Of a DNA stretch of 64,000 bases, positions 37,154-45,664 are shown in pieces. Location: positions 806,001 to 870,000 of the forward strand of contig NZ_LT670849.1 in assembly GCF_900142985.1 (NCBI RefSeq), given 5' to 3'. How positions within the stretch are numbered: position 1 is the stretch's first letter; the number at the start of each line of letters is the position of its first letter. This DNA comes from Bradyrhizobium erythrophlei (GTDB lineage: Bacteria > Pseudomonadota > Alphaproteobacteria > Rhizobiales > Xanthobacteraceae). Below the pieces are notes generated by a model that was not told the DNA's origin, did not search any database, and saw only the letters and a program-made list of their open reading frames with translations. Position numbers and translations under genes: made by a program.

Positions 37154-37473
37154 TCAGCGCGGAACGAAGAACGACACCGGCTTCAGGATCTGATTTTCCA
37201 TGTCGACCAGCGTGTCTTCCTCCAAAGCGACCCGCCGGTAGGCCTGCCACTCCGGATCAGCTTCCATCGCGTCGCGACGTCGTTCCCGATCCGCCAGGCT
37301 TTCGTATTGCCACAGATGGACGACCCGGCTCATGGGCCCGATATGTGTGACGAAGAAACCGTAAGGCTCCCCGAGGTACTTGCGTTGCAAAGGCAACGCC
37401 CGTCGCTCATAGGTTTCGAGAATTTTCCGAGCCGGTTCGGTTTGATGTTGTATGTGCGATGGTCGAATATCAT
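37154..37473 (-). pseudogene. NIPSNAP-family protein with a frameshift
   Basis: From ATG 37473 (AGAGGC ribosome site) the frame reads MIFDHRTYNIKPNRLGKF, the usual NIPSNAP N-terminus. It then needs a one-base shift near 37418-37425 to continue as LETYERRALPLQRKYLGEPY and onward to VVHLWQYESLADRERRRDAM and the stop at 37154. One base appears lost in a TTC-TCG stretch. NIPSNAP proteins are ferredoxin-like dimers of unclear function. A sequencing error is a real alternative. Confidence 0.75.
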
Positions 37474-37497
37474 TTGTTTGCCTCTGTTTTCGCGGGA

Positions 37498-38655
37498 TCA
37501 GAGGAGCGAGCCGCCGTGTATGCTCAAGGCTGACGAACCGGAAGCGGTAAGTTCGTCCTGCCGCCCCGTTTCGTAGGCAGGATAGTCGGCATAACCTCTC
37601 TCCCCGCCGTAATAGAATGTGGCACGATCGTAAGGATTGAGCGGCAGATTGCGGCGCAGCCTTTCCGGAAGATCCGGGTTCGCCAGAAAATGCCGACCGA
37701 AAGCGACGAGGTCGGCCTCACCCTTGGCCAGGATCGCCTCGGCACCTGCCGCGTCGAAGCCGCCGGCTGCGATGACGGGCCCGCCGAACAGAGGACGAAG
37801 CAAGCCAGCCGCTACCGGCGGCTTGCCGTCGTCCGACACATTGCCCGTGACGCGCGGCTCGATGATGTGCAAGTACGCCAGTCCGCGCCGTGCGAGAGCT
37901 CTGGCCACGTAAGGAAAGGTCACATCGGGTGTGCTGTCACCCATGCCGCCGAACTTGTTGCTTGGACCGATGCGGACGCCGACCCTGCCGCTTCCCCATA
38001 CCGATATCACCGCGTCGAGAACATTAAGAAGAAAGCGGGCACGATTTTCGATCGAACCGCCATACACGTCCGTGCGTCGATTGGAATTGTCTTGAAGAAA
38101 CTGATCGATAAGATAGCCATTAGCACCGTGCACCTCGACGCCGTCGAAGCCGGCTTCCTTGGCCCGTTGCGCTGCCCTTCGATATTCATCGACGAGCCCC
38201 GGTATTTCCGACAACTCGATCGCTCGTGGCATTGAGCCTATGGCGGGACCGCTCGCGAGCAAGGCGCGAACCTCAGCCCCTATGGCGGACGGAGCAATGG
38301 GTGCATGGCCGTTCGGTTGCAGGTCGACGTGCGATTGTCGACCGACATGCCAAAGCTGGAGCAATATCGTGGCGCCTTTCGCGTGTACGGCATCCACGAC
38401 TTCTCGCCAGCCCGCCACCTGTGCATCAGTGAAGATGCCCGGCGAGGCGTAGCCGCCGTTGCCGGTCGGCGAGATGAAGGTCGCCTCCGTAATCATCAAC
38501 CCACCCGGGGAGGCGCGCTGACCGTAATACGTCGCCATGAGAGTGTTCGGAACATTCCCCGGGATGTCCGCACGCATGCGTGTCAGCGGGGCAAGGACCA
38601 CGCGATGCGCAAGATCAATAGTACCGATCCGAACTGGTGAAAATAGTTTCGACAT
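37498..38655 (-). CDS. Old yellow enzyme-family FMN ene-reductase (NemA-like)
   Basis: The 385-residue TIM-barrel protein shows the OYE pattern: LAPLTRMRAD, LLQLWHVGRQSH, catalytic HGANGYLIDQFLQ, GGSIENRARFLL, VGVRIGPS and the FMN-binding VIAAGGFD and VAFGRHFLANPDLPERLR. These enzymes reduce activated C=C bonds, nitro groups and quinones with NAD(P)H. GGGAG with a 7-base gap precedes the ATG. It belongs to the minus-strand cluster with SDRs, a PRISE reductase and a flavodoxin-like protein. Confidence 0.95.
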   Translation of the reverse strand: MSKLFSPVRIGTIDLAHRVVLAPLTRMRADIPGNVPNTLMATYYGQRASPGGLMITEATFISPTGNGGYASPGIFTDAQVAGWREVVDAVHAKGATILLQLWHVGRQSHVDLQPNGHAPIAPSAIGAEVRALLASGPAIGSMPRAIELSEIPGLVDEYRRAAQRAKEAGFDGVEVHGANGYLIDQFLQDNSNRRTDVYGGSIENRARFLLNVLDAVISVWGSGRVGVRIGPSNKFGGMGDSTPDVTFPYVARALARRGLAYLHIIEPRVTGNVSDDGKPPVAAGLLRPLFGGPVIAAGGFDAAGAEAILAKGEADLVAFGRHFLANPDLPERLRRNLPLNPYDRATFYYGGERGYADYPAYETGRQDELTASGSSALSIHGGSLL

Positions 38656-38678
38656 CGATTGACTCCCTCGATCGACGA

Positions 38679-39425
38679 TCAGCTCGCGGTCTTGCCGCCG
38701 TTGACGCTGATGATCTGGCCAGTGATGAATGACGCCTTGGAGGAAGCGACGAACACGATGGCATCCGCTATCTCCGCCGGCGTGCCGGCACGCTTGATGG
38801 GCACTCCGGCGACCACACCGGCCTTTCTCTCGGCGGTGCCGGTAAAACGGTTCAGCATTCCGGTTTCAACGGGTCCGGGCGCGACCGCATTGACGCGAAT
38901 GCCCGATGCCGCACCTTCGAGCGCTGCGGATTTCGTCAATCCTTTGACTGCGTGCTTGCTCGCGGTATACAGCGATGCGCCCGGCGCACCTCGCTGTCCC
39001 ATGGTCGATGAAAGGTTAACGATGCTGCCGCTGCCCTGCCCCTGCATCACGCGCATCTCTTGCTTCATGCTGAGCAGCACTCCGAGCACATTGGTGTCGA
39101 ATGTGGCCGCATAGCTTTCGGCAGTCTGTTCCGTTACCGGACCTGTCTTGCCTTCGGTGCCGGCGTTGTTGACGGCTACGTCAAGCCGGCTAAAGCGGGC
39201 CACGGTTTTGTCGACTAGATTGCGCACGTCGTCTTCGTGGCGCACGTCGGCGAGAACAAATTCAGCCTCGGTGCCCAGATCCCACAACTCGGCCTCCAAC
39301 GCCCGGCCCTCGGCCTCCTTGCGACCCGAAACAACCAACCGGGCCCCATCCTTCGCAAAAGCAAGCGCGGTCGCTCGGCCGATACCGGTCAGAGCGCCAG
39401 TAATCAAGACAACGGGAGTGCTCAC
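38679..39425 (-). CDS. SDR-family oxidoreductase (paralogue of 43078 gene)
   Basis: The 248-residue protein is a classical SDR: TGALTGIG, NNAGTEG, catalytic Ser in NLSSTMGQRG, YTASK and APGPVETGML. The start is GTG at 39425 after GGAGGACTGAGTC. It is strongly similar throughout to the SDR at 43078, so the two flank the cluster as a duplicated pair. Substrate unknown. Confidence 0.92.
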   Translation of the reverse strand: MSTPVVLITGALTGIGRATALAFAKDGARLVVSGRKEAEGRALEAELWDLGTEAEFVLADVRHEDDVRNLVDKTVARFSRLDVAVNNAGTEGKTGPVTEQTAESYAATFDTNVLGVLLSMKQEMRVMQGQGSGSIVNLSSTMGQRGAPGASLYTASKHAVKGLTKSAALEGAASGIRVNAVAPGPVETGMLNRFTGTAERKAGVVAGVPIKRAGTPAEIADAIVFVASSKASFITGQIISVNGGKTAS

Positions 39426-39577
39426 GACTCAGTCCTCCGAAGGTATACCCCAATACGCTAGAACTCGTGGCGGTCGTTGCCACGAAAGCCTCATTTAAGC
39501 GTTTCGAGGAAGCATCTAGGTTGTGCGAGTACCTAGAACAAAGACTTTGTAAGTTTTGGGAACATGCCTGTTAGGTA
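39426..39577. other. Non-coding gap in the reductase cluster
   Basis: No gene is visible before the LysR remnant. The stretch probably holds the promoter for the SDR and old yellow enzyme genes. Confidence 0.4.
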
Positions 39578-39760
39578 TGGATCTTTCTTCCGGGCTCGAT
39601 CGTTAGCCGCCCGCTCGTGGGCGACGCGCCAACCATCGATTTGGTCATCGGCTGTAGCAAGACCAACGCCTCTCAAACGTTGCGGCTATTTCTTTCTAGG
39701 GTCGACGACCTGATCGCCCGCTGCAGGAAAAAATTACAGAAATATCAAAGCGCTCGGTGA
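39578..39760 (+). pseudogene. C-terminal remnant of a LysR gene
   Basis: Reading from 39578 gives IFLPGSIVSRPLVGDAPTID then LVIGCSKTNASQTLRLFLSR and VDDLIARC to a TGA. This parallels the end of the intact LysR protein at 20796 (KILPVSVISRPLAGEAPTID, FLSRVDDLISK). The rest of the gene is missing. It lies between minus-strand genes and marks an old recombination or deletion. Confidence 0.85.
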
Positions 39761-39823
39761 GAAGAAACGAGTCTGCGCAACTTAGTCATTCAGTTGCATT
39801 CTTCAGACGAAACGCTTGGTCGG

Positions 39824-40882
39824 TCACGGAATGATCCGCTCACGCCTAAAATCTGCAAACATCCGAAGAAACATTTCTTCGGTATCCACCAAGTCGTGAA
39901 ATCCGAAACGGCGGGCCTTGCTCGTATCCGAGACGATGTCGTAATCGGATGCGAAAACGTTGTCCGGGTAGCCCCAGGCCGCAATCTCTCCAAAGCGGAA
40001 TTTCTGCAACCCGTTCTTTTCGACGATTTTTTCCCAGATAGGCCCCTTATCCGCCATGGATCGCGCAAGATTGATGTGCCGTGGCTGAGCCAGCTCCATT
40101 CCGAAGAAACTGGCGAATTTCGGCCACAAGTTCTGCCACCTGATAAGATCGCTATTGGTGATGTTAAAGGCTTGGTTCGTGCATTTCGGATCGGTTGCCA
40201 TCCATTCGACGGCCTTTGCAAGAAGAGCGGCGTCCGTACATTGGTAAAGTGCAGTATAGGCTCCCGGCTTGCCCGGAAAGCTGAGAGGCAGTCCCAATTC
40301 CTTGCAGACGTTCGCATATACAGCGATCGCCAATGTCAGGTTCATCGGTCCCCCCGTGGAGAATCCGCAGACCGCGTGCGGGCGCCCTACCGACCACGTC
40401 CAGCGCTTTCCTTTCTGAAACTCCTCGAGAAAATCCTGCTGGTCGTAATAGAAATTCGGCGGCATGTGCCGCGGATCATCTTCCTTGGTCGGAGTCTTGT
40501 AGGGACCAAGATGATTTCCGTACCACCTGGTGCCTTGAGAGAGATGAATGTGCTCAAGCACGGGCGACGCGGCTTCGACAGTCCTGACGAGGTTAAAGAA
40601 CATGTTGGCGTTCGCCGACTGTGTCTCGGCGGGATCCGGGCGCTCCGTAATTGCAAAATAGAACAGGTGGGAGATTTTCGTGAGCGGCCCGAGTTTTGTC
40701 CGGCAGTCGATTGGATCCAGAAGGTCTGCGGCGATGTGCTTGTAGTCACCGGGGATCGACGGCTTGCGGCGCGAGACCGCAACGATATCCCAGCCGCCCT
40801 GCTCAAGCAGGTGAGCCAGCATGTAGCCGCCGGCGAGGCCGGAAGCGCCTGTGACAAGTGCGGTACGCTTTGTCGCCGTCAT
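39824..40882 (-). CDS. PRISE-type NAD(P)H enone reductase (5-beta-reductase-like)
   Basis: The 352-residue protein is an extended SDR with ALVTGASGLAGGYMLAHLLE, a cofactor-specificity region VAVSRRKP, and LSQGTRWYGNHLGP, NFYYDQQDFL and WSVGRPHAVCG. This matches the progesterone 5-beta-reductase / iridoid synthase-like family, where the NFYY tyrosine and a lysine-substituted loop act in 1,4-reduction of enones. The bacterial members are little studied. GGGAG precedes the ATG. Confidence 0.85.
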   Translation of the reverse strand: MTATKRTALVTGASGLAGGYMLAHLLEQGGWDIVAVSRRKPSIPGDYKHIAADLLDPIDCRTKLGPLTKISHLFYFAITERPDPAETQSANANMFFNLVRTVEAASPVLEHIHLSQGTRWYGNHLGPYKTPTKEDDPRHMPPNFYYDQQDFLEEFQKGKRWTWSVGRPHAVCGFSTGGPMNLTLAIAVYANVCKELGLPLSFPGKPGAYTALYQCTDAALLAKAVEWMATDPKCTNQAFNITNSDLIRWQNLWPKFASFFGMELAQPRHINLARSMADKGPIWEKIVEKNGLQKFRFGEIAAWGYPDNVFASDYDIVSDTSKARRFGFHDLVDTEEMFLRMFADFRRERIIP

Positions 40883-40896
40883 CTGCGCTCTCTCCC

Positions 40897-41271
40897 TTAC
40901 GTCGCCTGGATCTCGTCAACACGGTCCGGGTAAAAGGCGACGTAATCCTTGATCTGTGCCATCGCTTCGAAAGGACTTTCATAAGTCCACACTGCGTTGT
41001 GCGAACGATCTCCGCCCACCGGAATGCTGTAGTAGGAAGCATCGCCCTTGTAGGGGCAGTACGTGGTGTGTTCGCTGCGTGTGAGCGCGGCCATATCGAC
41101 ATCTTGACGAGGAATATACTGAACGGGCGGATAGGACGCCTCGCGAAGGGTCAACGCATTGCTTGTGTCAGCGATAACTTTTCCACCGACCTTGACTACA
41201 ACGCGAGACAGGTTCGCTTCGATCGCAATTGGATGATCGGGGCCGGGAATCTTGATCGATTTTTCAGTCAT
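40897..41271 (-). CDS. DUF427-domain protein
   Basis: The 124-residue protein is a complete DUF427 domain: KVGGKVIADTSNALTLREAS, YPPVQYIPRQDVDMAAL, and TTYCPYKGDASYYSI with the conserved Cys-Pro-x-Lys-Gly. AAGGAG lies 8 bases before the ATG at 41271. The family is widespread and uncharacterised. It lies 14 bases upstream of the PRISE reductase gene, so the two are cotranscribed. Confidence 0.88.
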   Translation of the reverse strand: MTEKSIKIPGPDHPIAIEANLSRVVVKVGGKVIADTSNALTLREASYPPVQYIPRQDVDMAALTRSEHTTYCPYKGDASYYSIPVGGDRSHNAVWTYESPFEAMAQIKDYVAFYPDRVDEIQAT

Positions 41272-41311
41272 GATGTGTCTCCTTCTGAACGGTGAGCGGA
41301 TGTGCGAAGCG

Positions 41312-42016
41312 TCAGACGGTGGCCAGTCCAGCAACGCCCTGATTGCGTTTAGATGCCGTCACGCCCCGGCCTTCCGGATCTTGATTGTCGGCACCACCCG
41401 AAACGCCACGGTGAGCTGGCCGGCCGAGTATCGCCCGGCCGGCCGACAGTTCCTGTGCGACCTCGGCAACTCGGCGGCCAAGGAACTCAGCAGTCCGAAG
41501 ATCGGACGACGGTGGAGCGACATCGCCGCTTTGATCCATGTCGGCCTGGCCGGCCATCCCGAGCGTGTAGCTGTCGCGGTTGAGGATGTCCTCGTTGGTA
41601 TACGAGCGATTATTCCCGTAATTCATCCCGAGATTGACCCAATGCATTTGGTGCTGGGCCGCAAATGTCATGAGCTGGACCAGCGAGTTCTGCTTGTCGC
41701 CGCCGCGGGATGCGCCATTGGTGAAGCCTGCGGCGATCTTTCCTTCCCAACGCTTCTCGACATATTGAAGGTGGGAGGTAGCATCCATGAACGCTTTGAA
41801 CGGTGCCGACAGGCTACCCATGTATGTAGGTGCTCCCATGATAATGGCGTCTGCGGCATCGAGAAGCTCCCATCGGCCGGGCGCCTGTTCCGCGGTGACA
41901 AGCTCGACGCTCGCGCCATTGATAGCGGCTGCACCACGCGCAACGGCCTCGGCGATCCTCACGGTGTGACCATATCCGCTGTGATAGACGACGACGATTT
42001 TCACGGGAACTGACAT
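41312..42016 (-). CDS. Flavodoxin-like NAD(P)H:quinone oxidoreductase (WrbA-type)
   Basis: The 234-residue protein has the flavodoxin fold with FMN phosphate loop VVYHSGYGHTVRIAEAV and MGAPTYMGSLSAPFKAFMD, and WrbA-like GGDKQNSLVQLMTFAAQHQM. It should reduce quinones to quinols in a two-electron step. The C-terminal tail (about 30 basic residues) is longer than in WrbA. AGAGG precedes the ATG. It adds a flavin reductase to the cluster. Confidence 0.88.
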   Translation of the reverse strand: MSVPVKIVVVYHSGYGHTVRIAEAVARGAAAINGASVELVTAEQAPGRWELLDAADAIIMGAPTYMGSLSAPFKAFMDATSHLQYVEKRWEGKIAAGFTNGASRGGDKQNSLVQLMTFAAQHQMHWVNLGMNYGNNRSYTNEDILNRDSYTLGMAGQADMDQSGDVAPPSSDLRTAEFLGRRVAEVAQELSAGRAILGRPAHRGVSGGADNQDPEGRGVTASKRNQGVAGLATV

Positions 42017-42111
42017 GCGTCCTCTTGATTCGGGTCAGGCCAGACGACGGACTACGCAACCGTGGGTCGGTTTGAAATGGCGTCGTACCAACGCTTCAGC
42101 GAACGGGAGTA

Positions 42112-42972
42112 TCATCGCGCTTCCTCTCCGGACAGAAACATGGAAACGTCCTGGACGAACCGCTTGGGATATTGGTACTGCGAACCGTGATTGGCGTCGG
42201 GATAGAGGATGAGCTGGGCGTTAGGCAGTTGCTGCTGCAGGATGAACGAGTTCACCGGATAGATGACCACGTCCTTTCCACCGTTCACGACCAATGTCGG
42301 CTGACGGATCGATTTCAGATATTCGAACGACTTCTCCCGCGGCGCGCCCCACTCGCCGATCGCCTCGATCTGGGCGGGCGCGACTTTCTCGTTGACCTCG
42401 GGATCGCGGTTCTCGGCGCGTCGCCGGAAGCGCTTGAGGAACTCACGGCCCGCAGCCTGGCTCTTCTCGGATTTCGTGAAATGCACGCGAAGCCAGAGGT
42501 GATCGGGCTCGTCATAACTGGCGCCGAAGATTTCTTGCGCCTCTGGCGTGAGCGTAGCCATGCGCTCGCCGCCGCGCGGGCCGGTACCGACCAAGACGAG
42601 TCGCCTCACAAGATCGGGCGCCTGAAGGGCGATTTCCTGCGCGACAAAGCCGCCAATCGAAAACCCGAACACATCGACTTTCGTCAGTCCGAGCGACTTG
42701 ACGAAGGCCGCCGCGTTAGCACCCATTTTCTCGATCCTGGTGGGCACCTCTCCAGAGGAACTGGATACACCCGCGTTGTTGAACAGGATCACTTCGCGAT
42801 CCTTGGCGAAGCCGTCGGTCACTGCCGGGTCCCAATGGTCCATGGTGCCGGTGAAGTGCTGGTTGAAGACGAGTGGCACGCCGGCGGCATTGCCAAAGCG
42901 GCGATAGGCAAAGCGGATGCCGTTAGCTTCGACGAATTGCGTCGGCGCAGTCTGGTGATTGTGCTGGGTCAT
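42112..42972 (-). CDS. Alpha/beta hydrolase
   Basis: The 286-residue protein shows the alpha/beta hydrolase fold: FNQHFTGTMDHWDPAV oxyanion region, nucleophile serine in VFGFSIGGFVAQEIAL, an acid in VVNGGKDVVIYPVN and the histidine in PDANHGSQYQYP. It resembles chloroperoxidase-like and meta-cleavage-product hydrolases. Substrate unknown; it is part of the minus-strand reductase cluster. Confidence 0.9.
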   Translation of the reverse strand: MTQHNHQTAPTQFVEANGIRFAYRRFGNAAGVPLVFNQHFTGTMDHWDPAVTDGFAKDREVILFNNAGVSSSSGEVPTRIEKMGANAAAFVKSLGLTKVDVFGFSIGGFVAQEIALQAPDLVRRLVLVGTGPRGGERMATLTPEAQEIFGASYDEPDHLWLRVHFTKSEKSQAAGREFLKRFRRRAENRDPEVNEKVAPAQIEAIGEWGAPREKSFEYLKSIRQPTLVVNGGKDVVIYPVNSFILQQQLPNAQLILYPDANHGSQYQYPKRFVQDVSMFLSGEEAR

Positions 42973-43077
42973 TGAAATTCTCTCTTGCAGTAGCTTGGGC
43001 CAGCAATTTCTTCGAAAATTCGCTGGGAAAAGCCGCGCCCGTCCTGGGCACGGAGCAACCTGTGTACCGGCGCCGCG

Positions 43078-43824
43078 TCAGTTCGCGGTCATACCGCCAT
43101 CGACGTTGAGGATCTCGCCGGTAATCCACTTGGCTCCGTCCGACGCGATGAATACGATGCCGTCGGCGACTTCCTCCGAGAGGCCGAGCCGATCCAGCGG
43201 TACCTGCCTCACCAAGGCTGCCTTGTTCTCTGCCGTGCCGGTGAAGCGGGTCAACATGCCGGTGTCAGTGGGCCCGGGCGCGACGGCGTTCACCCGAATC
43301 CCCGACTTGGCGAGCTCGAGTGCCACCGACTTGGTGATGCCTTCGACGGCGTGCTTGGCCCCGACGTAGATGGAGGCGAAAGCCGCGCCGCGGTGACCGT
43401 AGGTCGAGGAGATGTTGATGATGCTGCCATTGCCCTGAGCCTGCATGGCGCGCACTTCGTGCTTCATGCTCAGAACCACGCCGAGAACATTGGTCTCGAA
43501 GGTCGCAGCAAAGCTTTCCGCGGTCTGGTCCGTGATCGGGCCAACCTGGCCTTCGGTGGCAGCATTGTTCACCGCGACGTCGAGACGACCAAACCGAGCG
43601 ACGGTCTTGTCGACCATCGCGCGGACGTCATCTTCCCTGCGGACGTCGGCCTTAATGAACTCAGCCTCGGCACCCAGAGAACGTAGCTCCTTGACCAGTT
43701 CCTTGCCGGCCTCATCCCGCCGGCCGGCAATGGCCACCTTCGCGCCCTTCTTGGCGAAGGCTACGGCAGCGGCGCGCCCGATGCCGGTGAGTCCACCGGT
43801 GATCAACACAACTTGCGTGTTCAT
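43078..43824 (-). CDS. SDR-family oxidoreductase (paralogue of 38679 gene)
   Basis: The 248-residue protein has TGGLTGIG, NNAATEG, catalytic Ser in NISSTYGHRG, YVGAK and APGPTDTGML. It parallels the SDR at 38679 over its whole length. ATG 43824 follows AAGGATTGCG; the longer open frame upstream lacks a ribosome site. It is the first gene of the minus-strand reductase cluster and lies downstream of a LysR gene on the same strand. Confidence 0.92.
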   Translation of the reverse strand: MNTQVVLITGGLTGIGRAAAVAFAKKGAKVAIAGRRDEAGKELVKELRSLGAEAEFIKADVRREDDVRAMVDKTVARFGRLDVAVNNAATEGQVGPITDQTAESFAATFETNVLGVVLSMKHEVRAMQAQGNGSIINISSTYGHRGAAFASIYVGAKHAVEGITKSVALELAKSGIRVNAVAPGPTDTGMLTRFTGTAENKAALVRQVPLDRLGLSEEVADGIVFIASDGAKWITGEILNVDGGMTAN

Positions 43825-44010
43825 TTTCGCAATCCTTTGTTGGAGCCGCCGGAAACCCGACGGCGTTTTCGCCCGTGCGTGACCGCATCGTCGCGTGACG
43901 ATCATCATCAGCGTCGTTCGATTGAGGCGAAGGTAGCGGCAGGATGCTCGCCGCATTAGACGCGAGGGGGGACTATTAGATATTCTGACCAAGAATGAAT
44001 TGTGCGCGCT

Positions 44011-44931
44011 CTACGCGGTCAGCGGTCTTTTCAGTGACTCGCCTTCTGTGGTCGGAATACAAGTCTCAACAAAAGAGGCGAACTCTCTCGCCTTGGCGCT
44101 CGCCATCCGTCCGGTCGGATAAACTGCCCACAACTCTAAGCTTGGCAGCTCCCAGTCATTCAGGACCGTCCTGACGATGCCCGACGCGAGTTCGGGAGCG
44201 AAGTTCCATTCGGACGTAATAGCAATGCCGAGATGAGCAAACACCGCCTCCCGCAACCCCTCAGCCGCGGTGACTTTCAACTTCCCTCCGACGGCCACTG
44301 ACGTCTCGGTCGAACCTTGACGGAACGTCCAGGAGATGCCGCCCCCATCCGGGGTGTAGATGACGGTCTGATGCGCGATCAGCTCTGCTGGGCTTTTGGG
44401 CTCTCCGTGTTTCGCGAAGTAGTTTGGGGTGGCCATGACCCGCCGGCGCGCCTGACCAAGTTTTCGCGCCACCAAAGTCGAATCCGCCAGCGAGCCACTG
44501 CGGAAGGCGACATCGATGCCCTCCTCCACCAGGTTGACGGGCCGATCATCCAGCACCATGTCGATCTCTAGTTCGGGGTTTTTCTCGAGAAAACGATCAA
44601 GTCGGCGCATGATGTGGAGGCGTCCGAAGCAAACCGAAGCTGCAATGCGCAGCTTTCCAGTCAGTGCGGCTCCAGCGCCACGCGCTGCCAGAACAGCCTC
44701 TTCAGCCTCTTCGATAGAGCGTCTTGCCCTGACATAGAAATTCATCCCAGCTTCTGTCGGGGTCAGGCTGCGCGTTGATCGCAATAGAAGGCGAACGCCA
44801 AGCCATTCCTCAAGCTGGGCAATCGCTTTGGATACCGCGGGCTGCCCCACTCTCATTTGGCTCGCTGCCGCCGAGAACGATCCCGTGTCAACAACGCGAA
44901 TGAAAGTCTCCATCGCAAGGTGTCGATCCAT
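44011..44931 (-). CDS. LysR-family transcription regulator
   Basis: The 306-residue protein has the LysR winged helix (METFIRVVDTGSFSAAASQM, VSKAIAQLEEWLGVRLLL, RSTRSLTPTEAG) and effector domain. ATG 44931 has GGAG with a 7-base gap; the ATG at 44937 is too close to it. It lies just upstream of the reductase cluster, on the same strand, and is a candidate regulator of it. Confidence 0.92.
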   Translation of the reverse strand: MDRHLAMETFIRVVDTGSFSAAASQMRVGQPAVSKAIAQLEEWLGVRLLLRSTRSLTPTEAGMNFYVRARRSIEEAEEAVLAARGAGAALTGKLRIAASVCFGRLHIMRRLDRFLEKNPELEIDMVLDDRPVNLVEEGIDVAFRSGSLADSTLVARKLGQARRRVMATPNYFAKHGEPKSPAELIAHQTVIYTPDGGGISWTFRQGSTETSVAVGGKLKVTAAEGLREAVFAHLGIAITSEWNFAPELASGIVRTVLNDWELPSLELWAVYPTGRMASAKAREFASFVETCIPTTEGESLKRPLTA

Positions 44932-45031
44932 ATCCATTCTCCTTTGGAATGAGCGTTATCACTGCAAGAAGGGTGTTGCCAGATCGAGAGATTGCCCATG
45001 ATGGGTCGGCGGACCTGCCGAAGGCTACGTA

Positions 45032-45664
45032 GTGACGAGATTGATATGGTCAAACGGTAAATCGGAGCCACCCGACATTCCTGCCGATCGCGATCGCTCC
45101 GCGGGTCACGGTGTTGCGCCGGGTCTCAGCTTGCGCGTCTTGCGAGCGGGAGAAAAGGCCCCTCGCTTCCGTCTTCGCGATCAGCACGGCCGTGGCGTGA
45201 CGCTGAGCGAGTTGCTTGTGCACGGGTCGGTCGTTCTTCGATTCTGCCGCAATGAGAATACGGCAACCTGCGTTCGCGAATTCAGCTCGTTGTCGACGCT
45301 GCATAACGACGTGGCACGATTAGGGGCAACGCTGATCGTTATCGCTGTCGAACCGTTTGATCCTCATCCCTTGGGCAAAGACGCGGCGTCGTTTCCTTTC
45401 CCGATCTTGTCCAATAAAAAGGGAGACGTGGCCCAGTCCTACGGATTGACCGGCCAGGTACCGGCGCCAAATGGCGCGGAGATTAGCGACACGAATAGAA
45501 ACCTAACAAGAACTCATGAGATTGTGTCCGTCCCAGCGACCTATGTCATCGATCAAATGGGATTCGTTGCCGTGGCCTTCGTCGACATGGAGTGCCACTG
45601 CTTGATGGACCACGGTCAGATTCTGATGGCCCTCGAATGCCTCCGCAAGCGGAAAAAATCGTGA
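45032..45664 (+). CDS. Peroxiredoxin-like protein lacking the peroxidatic cysteine
   Basis: The 210-residue protein follows the AhpC/TSA-like pattern: LRAGEKAPRFRLRDQHGRG, VVLRFCRNENTATCVREF, VPATYVIDQMGFVAVAFVD. In relatives the active segment reads RGGWCPYCxxEL; here it is RNENTATCVREF, so the peroxidatic Cys is threonine and only the second cysteine remains. The start is GTG at 45032 without a clear ribosome site, so the N-terminal 30 residues are uncertain. Peroxidase activity is doubtful. Confidence 0.75.
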   Translation: MTRLIWSNGKSEPPDIPADRDRSAGHGVAPGLSLRVLRAGEKAPRFRLRDQHGRGVTLSELLVHGSVVLRFCRNENTATCVREFSSLSTLHNDVARLGATLIVIAVEPFDPHPLGKDAASFPFPILSNKKGDVAQSYGLTGQVPAPNGAEISDTNRNLTRTHEIVSVPATYVIDQMGFVAVAFVDMECHCLMDHGQILMALECLRKRKKS

